Positions 34,908 to 46,875 are shown, counted from the first letter of the stretch. The stretch is DNA of 64,000 bases from Primulina eburnea (GCF_022965805.1 NC_133109.1:7045869-7109868), one strand, 5' to 3'. The notes: generated from the sequence alone by a model not told the origin. Numbers and translations are program-made.

Positions 34908-35029
34908 TGAAATTCTTATATTTTGTTTACTGATTGTCTCTTTCGCTTAGCTTTTATTGTCTGCAAACTAAAACTGAACAATCAAAAGATTAAATCACAA
35001 TACATCAATGGAATGAAGATAACAAACAA
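34908..35029. other. Tail-to-tail spacer between unknown ORF and SIRE-like pol, copy A
   Basis: About 120 bp, T-rich then A-rich. No polypurine tract or LTR end is visible, so the SIRE-like element appears truncated here. Confidence 0.55.
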
Positions 35030-35816
35030 TTAATTTAAGTCTATCAATCCAAGTGTATTTCGAAAATAAGAAAACTTATTCTCAGGCAGAGGTTTCGTCA
35101 AGATATCTGCTGTTTGTTGATCAGTAAGGACATGTTCCAGACGAATGTCCTTCTTCTGCACGTGCTGATGAAATGATGTCTGATATCTATGTGCTTCGTT
35201 CTAAAATGAAGTACTGGATTTTGTGTGATTGCAATGGCACTGGTATTGTCATAGAAGATAGGTGATTCGAAGGCCTGAATTCCGTAGTCTTTTAATTGTT
35301 GTTGCATCCATAGTATTTGAGAACAGCAGCTTCCAGCAGCCAGATATTCTGCTTCTGCAGTAGATGTGGCTATAGAAGTCTGCTTTTTACTAAACCAGGA
35401 GATCAGCCTATCACCAAAGAATTGACAGAAACCACTTGTGCTTTTCCTGTCTAATTTGCAACCTGCATAATCAGCATCTGAATATTTAATAAGATTGAAC
35501 GATGAATCATTGGGATACCATAAGCCGACATTTTGAGTTCCTTTCAAGTACTTCAAAATACGTTTAGCAGCAATATAATGAGATTGTTTAGGGTTAGATT
35601 GAAATCTTGCACTAATACAAACAGCAAACATAATATCTGGTCTATTGGCAGTAAGATATAACAATGATCCAATAAGACCACGATAATGAGTTACCTCTAC
35701 TGAAATTCCACTTTCATCTTTATCAAGCTTGGTAGATGAGCTCATTGGAGTGGAAGCAGCAGAGCATGCTTCCATACCAAACTTTTTCAGAAGCTCCTTA
35801 GTATACTTGGTTTGAT
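35030..35816 (-). pseudogene. SIRE-like Copia RNase H, copy A
   Basis: Encodes YRGLIGSLLYLTANRPDIMF, KRILKYLKGTQNVGLWYP, SDADYAGCKLDRKSTSGFCQ, TSIATSTAEAEYLAAGSCCS and HIDIRHHFI, the RNase H end of Copia pol. After a frame change, the terminal segment ADILTKPLPENKFSYF reaches a TAA at 35030-35032. This is the natural end of pol. Frame breaks lie near 35170 and 35820. Confidence 0.9.
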
Positions 35817-36611
35817 TTATGAAAATTTAGGATCAAGTTGTTTGATCTGTAATCCTATTAAGAATGTTAATTCTCCCATCATGCTCATTTCGAATTGATC
35901 CTGCATCAATTTAGCAAACCTTGCACATAGTTTGGGGTTAGTTGACCCAAAAATAATGTCATCAACGTAAATCTGTACTAATATGATATGTTTATTCTTG
36001 ACTAGAGTGAACAGAGTTTTGTCTACTGTCCCAATTGTAAAATCATGATTGACAAGAAATTGTGATAGAGTATCATACCACGCTCTAGGTGCCTGTTTTA
36101 GAACATAAAAGACTTTGTGTAATTTGAATACATGATGAGGTGAGAAATGATCAATAAAACCTGGAGGTTGTTCGACGTAGACCTCTTCTTGTAGTAGACC
36201 ATTTAGAAAAGCACTCTTTACATCCATTTGATAGACTTTGAAATTTTTGAAAGCAGCAAAGGCCAAAAATATTCTGATAGCTTCGAGCCTTGCTACTGGT
36301 GCGTAGGTTTCATCATAGTCTATTCCTTCTTCTTGTCTAAAACCTTGAGCCACCAGTCTTGCTTTATTTCTGATCACTGTGCCTTCTTCATTTAATTTGT
36401 TTCTGAATACCCACCGGGTTCCAATGACAGCTTGGTGAGATGGTCTAGGTACTAGAAACCAAATTTCGTTTCTTTTGAATTGGTTCAGCTCGTCTTGCGT
36501 AGCTTCAATCCAACTAGGATCCAGAAGGGCTTCTTCAATTTTCTTCGGTTCATCCTGAGAAATGAAAGCATCATGCATATATTCATTAATCATTTGCCTT
36601 CTAGTTCTCAA
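35817..36611 (-). pseudogene. SIRE-like Copia reverse transcriptase, copy A
   Basis: About 264 codons: [71 protein letters not shown], and the catalytic YVDDIIFG. The fragment ends within the thumb region. The domain is intact up to the frame break. From about 36240 upward it is nearly identical to copy B, below that clearly diverged. Confidence 0.9.
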
Positions 36612-37376
36612 AGGCGCTGCTGATAACCAAAGAGGGAGGATGAGATTTTCTCAAAATAAAAGGGTTTAAAAGGATTTCTTCCAGATTTGATATATTTGGA
36701 TTTATCTCTTCTGAACCAATAGCAGGTTCTGGATTATCAGCTGCTGGTACTGGTATGTCTAATATTTGTACTTCTGGTTCTGGTAATGGAATGTCTGGTT
36801 CTGGATTTTGAACATCTTTTATACTAGCTTCTGCATCATCTTCACTATCCAGTTCCAAGTGAATTTTGTCTAACCTATTACTCAAATTTGACATATTAGA
36901 TATTTCAGGAGCACTGCTGTCCTCGTCAAAGACAACATGAACCGATTCTTCAACAGTAAGGTTCTATTATTGAAGATTCTGAAAACTTTGCTCACAGCAG
37001 AGTAACCAAAGAATAGTCTAGCATCTGATTTTGAATCAAATGCAGTTAAATAGTTTTTGCCATTATTGAGCACAAAGCATTTGCAGCCGAAAACATGAAA
37101 ATAAGATATATTAGGCTTACTCCCTTTCCATATCTCATAAGGAGTCTGGTTATGCCTTATGTTGATCATTGTTCTGTTTTGCGTATAACATGTAGGGTTG
37201 ATTGCTTCTGCCCAGAAGCGCTGAGAAATGTCCGCATCTGCTAGCATTGTTCTAGCAGCTTCTTTAAGGGTTCTGTTTCTCCTCTCAGCTACTCCGTTTT
37301 GTTGAGGCGTTCCGGCAGCTGAATATTCATGATGAATCCCCTGTTAATCTAAGTACAACTCAAGAATTCTGTTAGG
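36601..37376 (-). pseudogene. SIRE-like integrase core end and Pro/Glu hinge, copy A
   Basis: In pieces: the region near 37376-37250 shows the DDE-core Glu context (SAAGTPQQNGVAERRNRTLKE) with two nonsense codons just upstream. Then FWAEAINPTCYTQNRTMI, PYEIWKGSKPNISYFHVFGC and FFGYSAVSKVFRIFN follow to 36882. A hinge of about 97 codons (36894-36601) carries PEPDIPLPEPEVQ repeats and joins integrase to RT. Frame differs between pieces. Confidence 0.87.
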
Positions 37377-38219
37377 TTACTCAGTACCCCGATCACTTCT
37401 GATTTTAATGACAGAAAAGGATTTTTCATTTTGAATCTTTTTCAGAAGCTTGATCAGGAGGCTACTGGTTTGATATTTTCCAGCAAGAAATATTACCCAA
37501 GTAAATCTATAAAAATCATCAATAACAACAAGGGTATATTTCATTCCCCCTAAGCTCATGGTAGGGATTGTACCAAATAAGTCCATATGCAGCAATTCCA
37601 AACATCTTGAAGTTGATTTGCTACCTTTGTTCTTGAAGCTGGATCTTATCTGTATCCCAAGCTGACAAGCAGAACAAACATGATTCTTAACAAAATTAAT
37701 GTCAGGCAAACCATCGACTATATTATGCTTTTTGAGATTGTTGATAGATTTGAAATTCAGATGATTCAACCTCTTGTGCCAGAGCCAATGTTTATCACTA
37801 AGAGAGGCAACTAAACATGTAGGAGCATTAACATGATCTAAGTTCCAAGAAACTCTGTAGGTGTTGCCCTCTCTCTTTCTAGTTAATAAAGTAGACTCAG
37901 CAGAATCTTTAACTATGCATGTCTGCTTCTGAAAAACTACAGAATAACCATTATCACACAGTTGACTAATGCTGATTAAATTATAACAGAGATTCTCAAC
38001 CAGTAGTACGTCATTGATAGTTATGTTACCATGGATAATCTTATCCTTACCCACGGTTTTACTTTTTGAGTTGTCCCCAAAAGTTATCTTTGGTCCAGTA
38101 CCACTCATTACTTTTGAAAGTAGATTTTTCTGTCCAGTCATGTGTCTGGAACATCCACTGTCCAGATACCATGTTGATCTGCTTACTTTAGCTTTCTTTA
38201 CCTGTTCCTGCAAACACAA
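37377..38219 (-). pseudogene. SIRE-like protease and integrase N-terminal domain, copy A
   Basis: About 280 codons: protease active site WYLDSGCSRHMTG, LISISQLCDNGY, then the integrase zinc module (HKRLNHLNFKSI ... CSACQLG) and the first core Asp block HMDLFGTIPTMSLGG with VVIDDFYRFTWV, to SDRGTE with the second Asp. It ends at a stop inside the core. The style (DSG protease, Pro/Glu hinge) resembles the SIRE branch of Copia. Confidence 0.88.
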
Positions 38220-38446
38220 ATTTTAGTATCTGGTACCTAATCTACTTGGGTCCAACCTTATTAATCCCTTAGGAAGCCACATTTGTACAATTTTTGGTGA
38301 TTTTGTACTTCAGGTATCCATAGAGGTGTGTGCAGCAGAGGGTCTATTATTTCTATGCATCTCAGAATGTTGTTCTTCCCTTTTGTTCCTTTTGTCTAGC
38401 CTGTATCTCTTCTGAACAGGTCTAGAATTATAGTACTGGTAGTTTT
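38220..38446 (-). pseudogene. SIRE-like Gag-protease junction fragment, copy A
   Basis: The minus strand reads QKRYRLDKRNKREEQHSEMH and VQMWLPKGLIRLDPSRLGT with a stop between them, the usual stretch before the SIRE-type protease. Gag upstream is cut off by the Tekay-like LTR. Confidence 0.65.
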
Positions 38447-41151
38447 TCTAGTGCCCGAATTCAGTACACGTATAACCCATGCATTTATTTAATTATTAAA
38501 GCATTTATTTAATTTTAGAACGAGTCTTAGTAGTGCATGATCTATATAAATGCATTATTTAAAATTAATTATGTTTATGTGATGCACGTTAAAATGTTTT
38601 TCAACTTTCATGTTTCAGGCGATTACCCGAGGCGGGATCGAGGAAAAGACCGGTGACGATTTTGGCACTTTAAAACACGGTATTTTTATTTTAAGTGGAG
38701 GATGGGGAATTTTAAAAGATTTACTAAGTTTTAGTATTTTAAAGTCTTATTTATGTGTTGAGTGATTTAAGAGTTTAAAACTTTTAAAATTGGTGTGTAA
38801 TTATTTTAATTGAAGAGTTTGATTAAATTAGTGTGTGCTAACCTTTTTGTAGTATTTTAATTGGTTAACTTAGCACTAATTTCTCCTAGTTAAAAACCCA
38901 CACACACGTTACACACACTCACAAACACTTACACGTTTTTACACACAATAAAACACACAACACACCCTACACATCTTATTTTCAGATTTTTAATAAGAGA
39001 GAAAACCTAGGGTTCTTCCTCAAGTGAGCAGCCGCCCCTCCCCTTCAGTTCCAGCAAAGGTTTGTTGAATTTTCTTCAAAGAAAATCGTGCCACGTTAGT
39101 ACCGGATCGACCCTCACTCCGTTTCCGCTTCAATATCGTCGTTACGGTATTTTAAATATCAAAAGACACGTATAATCTTTCTTTTGCTGCATCGATCATG
39201 TCATATTATGTGTTGCGTTGTTTTATGCGTAAAAATATATATGATGTTCGTTGTTTGAGCTGAAAATGGTTTGGATCAGTTTTGAGATAATTTTAGATCT
39301 GAAAACTCGTTTTTGCTGTCATTTTTAAAATTACGATTTTTTGGTCATGAGTCTGAGAAAACTTTCCACATGAAAATTGTAGAAATTTTTTATACCTTCG
39401 ATTTGACAGTAAATTTGAAATATTTGGATAAAAATTGAGTGAGTTATGGCGTTTTTTGTAGAACAGCTCAAACTGCGTTTTTCAGAAAATTATGTATTGA
39501 TGCGTTCTTGAAGTTTAATTGTTGCAGGATTCGTTGGGGATCGACGGGTGAATGTTGCTGTGTCTAGGTATGTTTAGCATGTTGTTGGGATGTATACTGA
39601 GGTGTCGTTTCACGTCGTTAGGCTCTTGAGAGAACGAGTAGCCGTGTGAACCATTTTCTGTCAAAAGTTTTGTTTAAGGGTTTTTGAGTTATTTGGGATA
39701 TGTGGTTGTTTTAGGGACAATCGTATATGCTCAAGTCATTGATGTAGTATCCTAAGATGGTCTCGTGGTGTCGATTAATGATCTGTACAATCGAGTCTAG
39801 ACTGTTGAAAAAAACATGTTCAGAATTTCGGGTGTTGGCTTGTCCCGCAGGTACACGGACCCGCGGACTGCCTTTGTTTTCTCCGTGATGCCATTTCAGC
39901 GTGCCAACACAGACCCCCACACGGACCCTGGCACGGGGTCCGTGCCTTTGCTTTCCTTCGAAGTGGCAATCAACCGAGTCTACACGGACCCTTTGACGGA
40001 CCCTGACACGGGGTCCGTGTCCCTTCCTTTTGTTGGTCCTTCCTTTGCGCACACACACGGACCCATACACGGACCCGGACCTTGTGTCCGTGTACTTCTT
40101 ATTTTGGGAAAAACATAATTGTTTGTTTTGGGGTTTCATGTGATGGTTTAGTATACTGATTTAAATGAGGTCAAGTCCCGAGAGTTTTAGAACGTCTTAA
40201 GTTGTTTATGGGGTTTGGTGGTGAGCAAGTGTACCTACGTCTAAGCAATGCAAGTTAAGTACATAAAATTCATTTAGTATGTGCACCAACGGCCCCGATC
40301 GAAGTCCACCGAATCCCTCAAAGCCAAGAAAGTATGTTCGACGTGCAAGAAAATATTTTTAAATTTTTGAGATATGATAAATGTCTTGTGACCAATTTAT
40401 GAATGGGTTTAGAAGTCGGTGAACGTGGCCGAGAACCTCTCCACCCGTTAAATCATGAACGGGTTTAGATCGTGATCGGAAAGCGTTAAATCATGAACGT
40501 GGACCAATCGGCCCGTTAAATTATGAATGGAGATATCATGTATGTGGCAGTGGATACGTCCCTGTCATCCCAGTACTGTGGTTTAGTCTGATCTGGCGAT
40601 TATGTTATGGGTCACTTGCTTTGAAACATTCTCTACGCAAAATTATGAAGTTCATGTATGTTCAAGTATGTACCAGTATGCAAGCATGTTTATGAAAAGT
40701 TTTCACGTTATCACACGTCTATGTTATGTACATATGTTCAGTTTAGTGCAAGTTCAATTTTCAAGTATGTATGTCCTATTTTAAAGTTGCGTGTGGTTTT
40801 ATTACGTAATACTCGTTATTTCCAGTTTATACGTGTTGAGTCTTTAGACTCACTAGACTTGATTGATGCATGTGAGGATGTTTATGAGGAGACAGGAGGG
40901 GGGACCAAGGAGCAGGCTTGGACTGAGCGGGAGAGTAAACCCGAGGACCGCCCACGTTATTTTTACGATTTTTATGCAGTTTAAAATACTCTGATTTGAT
41001 GTGGGTTACGATGTTTGAAACTATCATTTTGTCAGCAAATTTTATTGGTGAATGGACGATGTAGTGACGAACGTATTGCTTTTATTTTCGTATTCCAGAA
41101 AATTTTTAATCATTCTGAAAATTTTAGTAGTAAAATGTACGGTACGTTACA
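38447..41151 (+). repeat. 5' LTR of Tekay-like element, copy A
   Basis: About 2705 bp, start TCTAGTGCCCG (TG mutated to TC), end GGTACGTTACA. Contains the inverted-repeat array at 39851-40105 and the conserved GAGTCTTTAGACTC palindrome at about 40843-40856. Confidence 0.88.
39851..40105. repeat. CACGGACCC/GGGTCCGTG array in Tekay-like LTR, copy A
   Basis: About seven CACGGACCC-type and three GGGTCCGTG-type blocks, for example CACGGACCCTGG-CACGGGGTCCGTG. Same module as in the CRM-like LTR, although the surrounding LTRs are unrelated. Recurs at 53055-53320. Confidence 0.9.
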
Positions 41152-41153
41152 GT

Positions 41154-41165
41154 TGGTATCAGAGC
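41154..41165 (+). promoter_or_regulatory. Primer-binding site, iMet type (Tekay-like copy A)
   Basis: TGGTATCAGAGC two bases after the LTR end. Confidence 0.93.
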
Positions 41166-41385
41166 GGTGTTCTTGTAAAGGGTTATGCCTACTGCCAGTC
41201 GCAAGAAGCTCACGAACTCGCACCTCAAGTCTGTAAGTTTTAAGGTTTCAAATTATGTTATGTAGTAAGCATTAAGTTCTGATTTCAGCATGTTCATATT
41301 TTACAGTTCAAGTACGTGTATCTTCTTTTTTTATATCATGTTCATGCATGTGGGACTTACGTGTTGGGTAAATTATTGGAACAAT

Positions 41386-42477
41386 ATGCCTCCTAGACGT
41401 GTAATTGACCGTGGAGCAAGGGAAGAGGGCCAAGAGCCTCGATGTGAGGAGAGGACCAATCCTCCACCCCCACCCCCAGACATTCAGGCACAGATGCTTG
41501 CAGGAATGACTCAGTTCTTCGAACAGTTTGCGGGGAACCAGGCTGCAGTTGATGCAGGGGCGAGGCCCCGACCTGAGGCAGTGTACGAAAGGTTTAGGAG
41601 GATGAATCCTAAGGAGTTTTCTGGTACCACAGACCCGATGATAGCTGAGGGATGGATTAAGTCCATCGAGGTAATCTTCGACTTCATGGAACTGACCGAT
41701 GCAGATAGGGTCAGGTGTGCCACGTTCCTTCTGACAGGGGACATCAGACTGTGGTGGGAGAGTGCATCAGTGGCAGTCAACTTGCAGGTGCTGCCTTGGA
41801 ATGGTTTCAAGGAGGTCTTTTACTCCAAGTACTTCACTGAGGAAGTACGCTCTTGCCTAACCAACGAGTTTATGACACAGCGTCAGGGTGACAATAGTGT
41901 TGCAGATTTTGTTAGGAAGTTTGAGAGAGGGTGTCACTTCATACCCCTCATTGCGAATGATGTCCAGGCAAAGTTGAGGCATTTCCTGAATGGTTTGTGG
42001 CCGATCTTGAGCCGTGATGTCCGAGTAACTGGTCCTACTAGCTATGCAATCGTTGTATCTATAGCATTGGCAGAAGAGCAGGATCTGAGGGATATCGAGA
42101 TGGACAGGCAGGGAAAGAGGCCCTTTCAGGCACCAATGCAACACCAGCATCAGAGACCTCAGTTTAAGAGGCCGTTTCAGGGGCCGCCAGGGAAGAAGCC
42201 ATATCAAGGACCGCCAAAGGGCAAGGGTCCAATACAGCAGCAGATGGCGTCTCAGAAACCCGGGAATTTCCCAATGTGTCAGAAATGTAATTGCCAGCAT
42301 CCCGAACCATGCTTATGGGGATCCGGAAAATGTTTTAAATGTGGGGCCAGTGACCACATGCTAAAGGAGTGCCCGCAGTGGAAGCAGCCAACCCAAGGCA
42401 GAGTGTTCGCCATGCATGCACACGAGGCGAACCTGGATACTACACTGTTAACCGGTAACTTGTTTAATTCAGTATAG
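41386..42477 (+). CDS. Tekay-like Gag, copy A (about 363 aa)
   Basis: ATG 41386 starts MPPRRVIDRGAREEG; the open frame extends further upstream, but this start matches the conserved N-terminus. Pro-rich stretch (NPPPPPPD), capsid-like domain (FRRMNPKEFSGTTDPMIAEGW, CATFLLTGDIRLWWES, VFYSKYFTEEV, GDNSVADFVRKFERG), a Gln/Pro/Lys-rich linker (QGPPGKKPYQGPPKGKG) and a zinc knuckle region (CQKCNCQH ... CFKCGASDHMLKEC). It ends at TAG after LFNSV, which may be intronic read-through (see copy B). Gag is open here but has no pol partner. Confidence 0.9.
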   Translation: MPPRRVIDRGAREEGQEPRCEERTNPPPPPPDIQAQMLAGMTQFFEQFAGNQAAVDAGARPRPEAVYERFRRMNPKEFSGTTDPMIAEGWIKSIEVIFDFMELTDADRVRCATFLLTGDIRLWWESASVAVNLQVLPWNGFKEVFYSKYFTEEVRSCLTNEFMTQRQGDNSVADFVRKFERGCHFIPLIANDVQAKLRHFLNGLWPILSRDVRVTGPTSYAIVVSIALAEEQDLRDIEMDRQGKRPFQAPMQHQHQRPQFKRPFQGPPGKKPYQGPPKGKGPIQQQMASQKPGNFPMCQKCNCQHPEPCLWGSGKCFKCGASDHMLKECPQWKQPTQGRVFAMHAHEANLDTTLLTGNLFNSV

Positions 42478-42497
42478 TATTAACATAGAATAAAGGC

Positions 42498-43456
42498 TGT
42501 TAATGTCAGATTATGGTCATTAATTGGGAGGCTAACAGTCATAATTTGGCCTATAAATAACACTCTCAGACCTCTGAATTGGGTTACACAAATCTTGAGA
42601 TTATCACTTTAATTTTCGAGCTAAGAGAGTGCTGATTTTCGAGCAGTAGAAACCAGTAGCAAGAACAAGCAGATATCAGACTTCAACCGAAACACTATTA
42701 GCAAATTACAGAAAGTGAGCTTATGTATAAATATCTTGAAACACGTTTGATGATTTCTGTTTTAAAGCAAAGTATATTCTTGATTTCTGATATCCGATTT
42801 TGAAGCACTGAAACTTAGTGAACTAATGGTAGGAATATATATTCTGAATATTACTGATTATTGATCACTGATTATTGGCCTCACCCATTAGAGGAGAGAA
42901 CATATAGGGGACTAATATCAGTTTAGCCATGAAATTCACGAACATGCTCAATGCTTACTTGTTAAACTTCTGATTTCTGATTACCAAATACTGATTACTG
43001 ATTTCGGAATACTGAATACTCATTTCCGTTATGAAAATAAGAATTTCTGTATATTTTTGTATTACTGTTTCTGTATGAAAATGATTTCGGAAACTTGGAG
43101 TTATTCCCGCCCCCGCTTACTGAGTGACAACCATATCACTCACCCACCAAAACATCTCAGATAAGAATGATGAAGAAATGTTAAAAGAAAAGGAGCAGAA
43201 CCAGTTTTGGGGATGGTGAAGAAGAAGACTGTTATTCTCAGTTTTAAATTATGTTTTTCCGCTGCATAATGTTTTGTATGTTTTACATTTCCGCTGTAAA
43301 ACATTAATGATTCGAGTTTGTATCAGGCAATGAATTATTTCGTATTATGAATAAAAAGACTGGTTTCTGAATTTTGTACTTCTGAGGCTTGTTGTTTTCG
43401 AATGTAAATTTGAGAGCAACGCCGGTGTCAACCAACTCCCGTCCCGGGGCGTGACA
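42498..43456 (+). repeat. Unassigned LTR-like segment
   Basis: Begins TGTTAATG and ends CCGGGGCGTGACA, a common LTR terminus. A TATA box (CTATAAATAA, 42551-42560) near the left end and AATAAA-type signals toward the right fit a plus-strand LTR. The flanks AAGGC and TCCAG do not match, so no target-site duplication supports it. No primer site follows. It could be a truncated or recombined solo LTR at the copy A/B junction. Confidence 0.45.
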
Positions 43457-43691
43457 TCCAGAGTCAGAATCAGCAGAGGAATTCCAAAGACAACTTTCAG
43501 TCTCTCGTAAGCAGATGTTTGAAGACATCTTTTCCAAATACGTTAGTGCTGACAAGACCCAAGCTTCCCAGAGTCTTATAAGACCCAAGCTTGCTGGGAT
43601 CTTTTCAAAGAAGACCATCCTTTTCCTGCTAAAGTACTTTGCAACAAGAAAAGTACTTCAAGCTACTGATATCAACAAATGTAATAGATAA
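43455..43691 (+). other. Fragment of unknown coding sequence
   Basis: A 79-codon open stretch beginning at the LTR-like boundary: polar, Glu/Ser-rich start (ESESAEEFQRQLSVS), MFEDIFSKYVSADKTQ, then a basic C-terminus, stop TAA at 43689-43691. I do not recognise the family. It precedes a promoter-like spacer and the 135-aa ORF on the same strand. Confidence 0.35.
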
Positions 43692-44248
43692 ACTCAATGT
43701 AAAGCTTCTGGTTAAAGAATATTTTGACATCTTTTGTTTATCTACTACTTTCATTGAATAATAAAATAGTTTGAGTAAGAAAAGCTTAGTCTGGTAAATC
43801 AGAAGACGTTTCGGTTGACTTGAGACTTTTTCCCTTCTTCATCGATTAATGTACCGAAATGGTTCCTTAATAAAATTTCAGTTGAAGTACTTGATGTTTC
43901 TTTATTTTATTTTTTGCAAATAACTCAATGTCAACTGAATAATAAATAACTGATAAATAAAAAAATTCAGAAGGGAATTTGTCGTCTTATGATAGCTTCT
44001 ACTGGAAGAAAGAAAAGAATGCCTTGTTTTATCGAAAAGACAAATCACCTTCTGCATCTGACATAAAATCAAGTATAATCAGAATAAAGTTCTCCCTAAA
44101 TTAATGCAATTATTAAATGATAATTCTTGGTAATTGAACCGTCGATAGCTTGACATAGAACGCTTCACATTTCCTACTGCAGTCATGATTACCTCGATCT
44201 TTGGTACCTGGTTTGTCATCTATAAATACATGCATAGAGGTTAGCCAT
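43692..44248 (+). promoter_or_regulatory. Spacer with poly(A)-like signals and a TATA box before the unknown ORF
   Basis: Contains AATAAAA at about 43760 and AATAAAAT near 43870, and a canonical TATAAATA at 44221-44228. With the solo LTR and one TSD copy removed, the TATA box lies about 50 bp before the ATG of the 135-aa ORF, a normal promoter distance. AT-rich, no other gene. Confidence 0.5.
44244..44248. repeat. Target-site duplication GCCAT (left of solo LTR)
   Basis: GCCAT precedes the LTR start and recurs at 47663-47667. Confidence 0.94.
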
Positions 44249-45334
44249 TGTAACGTCCCGAAAATTTGAGGATCCACGCGAACCACAAGCATTTTAGTTA
44301 TTTAAATTCCTTGCGTATTGTAATTAATTGTTTTAATTGCATTAATTGATTATGTGGTGCATAATTGACATGTTTAAATTATATTTTCTACATGGTTGCA
44401 TTAAATTTGTATTTTTAAGGTTATTCGAGTTACGATCGAGGAACGGGGACCGATGATTGAAAAATAGAAAATGATTTTTATTAAATAGTTGATTTTAATT
44501 ATTTAAAGGTTGGGAGATGCTTTTTATTATTTTTGAAAAATAAGGGGTTTTGAGGTGATTTTATACGCCGGAACGTAAATTTTATCGGTGTTGGTTTTTC
44601 AACTAAAATACGAGCTTTTTGGCAACCCGGCTAATAAATTCACAAATTTATTTAACCAAAGTTATGGTAATATTATATTTAAATCCTAAACAAGCACTAA
44701 TGGGCCTAAACTTTGCTTATTAGGCCTAAGCCTTAATTTAGGATTTAATTAGTGTATAAAAATATGTAAACCCTCCCCATAACCCCTTGTGACACACGGC
44801 CACTCAATTTGGAAGAAGAAAACTCTCTCCCAACTCTACAAACTCACGGCACCCACAATCACATCAAGGAGAGTTTGGTTTTATCATGTAAATTCAAGCC
44901 ATGATCGTTCGTCGCCGTTCTTCGCAATCGTCAACGGTTTCTCGTGCGTTTAAAACGCAAAGGCACACCCTAATCTCCTTTGCTCATCCATTACATCATA
45001 TTAGTGTTTTAAATATTGTTTGCATGATAAGTTGGAAAGTTATATGGAATTTTCGTATATATGCCTAACCATGTGTAAAACTCATGATTTAAAGGTCCCA
45101 ACTCACGTTTTTGTCCATAAAAGGGGCTGCCATGAATTAGGGAAGGATCAAGGGTGTCTTACACAAGTTTAAGTAGTCTTAGACACACATGAAACTTGCT
45201 GCACGCACAAGAGAACAAACTGGAACCAATTTTCTGGGTTAGTGAAGGTGGGGCTCGTTTTATTGGTAAAGCTAAGCATGGCTTGGTTCGGCTTGGGCCA
45301 GGGCTAGCTAGGGTCAGGTAGGAGTCGAGTTAAG

Positions 45335-45636
45335 AGTCCTAGCCACGCTAGGACTCGAACACCAGGGCTGGGAAGGAGTCCTAGCAAGCTAGGACTCCAA
45401 CCCGTGAGTGCAAGGGAAGTTGGCGCAGGGTGGCAGCCGAGTTCTGTAATTTTCAAGGGGTTAGGGGCTTGGTTAGGTTGATTCAGGCGTTGGCTAGAGT
45501 GGTCCAGGGGATGGCTCAGGGTGGTCCAAAGTGGGTCAGGGAGGCTAGGGCTTCTTGGTGGCTGCTGCAAAGAGTCCCATGCAAGTGGGACTCTCGCACA
45601 TGAGGGAATGCGCAGGTGCTGTCCATGTACAGCACC
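45335..45636. repeat. Four perfect hairpins in the solo LTR
   Basis: 45335-45357 (GAGTCCTAGC arms, 3-nt loop), 45376-45399 (GGAGTCCTAGC arms, 2-nt loop), 45571-45594 (AGAGTCCCA arms, 6-nt loop) and 45615-45636 (GGTGCTGT arms, 6-nt loop). All arms are perfect. Confidence 0.9.
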
Positions 45637-46828
45637 TTGCTGCTTTGTTCAGGGGCTTGGGCTGGGGGTGGCTCGGGTCTGGGGCTGGTCTAGGGACAGT
45701 AAAGGTCATGGGTGGTCGGTAGTTAGAAGGCTGGAGGTGTCCTAGTCCAATTAGGAATTTTAGAAATACTAGGAAGACACGCTCAAGACAGCAGAATAAT
45801 GGGTCGACTTCCAGGGAGTTTTTGAGCGGGTTAGGGTCAAGTTTTGGGGCTGGGATTGCACAGGAGGGTCCCTAGATGGGTTGGCTAAGTTTTGGTTCAA
45901 GATGGCTCGGGCGTGGCTCGGGTAAATTGGGAGATGGCTCGGTGGGTTCGTTAGTGTGTCAAAAACGAAATTTATAAAGCTAAAAATTAATCCAAGGGTC
46001 CACGGGGGGGCTCACGACTTGGAAGGGTAGAATAAATACTAAAAAGGCTATGTTTAAAATTTGGGATCAAAATAACGAGTTTTGGATTTATTCGGAATTT
46101 AATCGCCGCACGAAACGCTAATTAGCGAGTTAATTGAAAAGTCTAGTTTTAAGTATTATAAAATTATGAAAAATTAGGTTTAAGCTTAAATAATTATTAT
46201 AAGTCTAAGTTTTTAATTTGGGAATTTTATATGAAGTTTTGGTTTAATTCGGGATTAAAACGCATTAATACGTCACATTTAAAGATTAATTTAAAAGTCA
46301 TCGAATTAAGCTAAATAAAAATACGAAAAAATTCATATAAGCTTAATTAATTATTTGGGACATTTTAGAGTCATGAAACCAAGAAAAAAGTCGAAAACGA
46401 AAAATGTCGAGTCCAGGGGTAAAACGGTCTTTTTACACCTAGAAATTAGTAAAGGTCATGGCAGTGCCCGAAATGTTGTTTTCATGTTAAAAATGATATT
46501 TTTAAATGTTTATGAATTTCTCATGATTCAATTATGATTTTTAAATGTCTATTTGATTTTTATTATTTAAGAAGACATTTAAAATACATGTTGCATGCTT
46601 GGTTTCAAAAATGGAAAATGTAAATGTATTCATGATTTTTCTAAAGTGATGTGAAGGAAAAATGTTGAAGGATGTGAAGTGATTGTGACTAATTCGTTAA
46701 TGGTGGCGACGTCGTGAGGGTTATGGTCCCAGTGGGAGCCCGACGATCGTGTTTCCATCATTGCGAATATGTGGTAACGGTTTTGTGGTAACGGAAGAAT
46801 GGGAATATCGTGAGGGGAGAAGGCCCCA

Positions 46829-46875
46829 GAGGGAGCCTATTTATGGGAAAAGGCCCCAGAGGGAGCCCCGACGAT
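46829..46875. repeat. Tandem GGCCCCAGAGGGAGCC units in solo LTR
   Basis: Two copies of AAGGCCCCAGAGGGAGCC, with a related CCCAGTGGGAGCCCGACGATCG upstream near 46728. The matching minus-strand LTR at the window end repeats this block. Confidence 0.75.

Larger units (their letters stand above)
38447..42484 (+). mobile_element. Tekay-like Gypsy element, copy A (5' LTR and gag only)
   Basis: 5' LTR 38447-41151, iMet primer site and gag. Sequence parallels copy B (51650 onward) to about 42484 and then changes abruptly, about 30 bases into the candidate intron after gag. Pol and 3' LTR are absent. Confidence 0.88.

Noticed and set aside
35030..38446. Active host-like gene with introns (gene prediction across SIRE pieces)
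   Set aside because: Piecewise frames correspond to known Copia domains broken by stops; no splice logic is needed.
45304..45745. Pro-rich and Gly-rich ORFs in the solo LTR
   Set aside because: Short frames on both strands caused by GC-rich sequence and hairpins; no conserved domain and located within an LTR.
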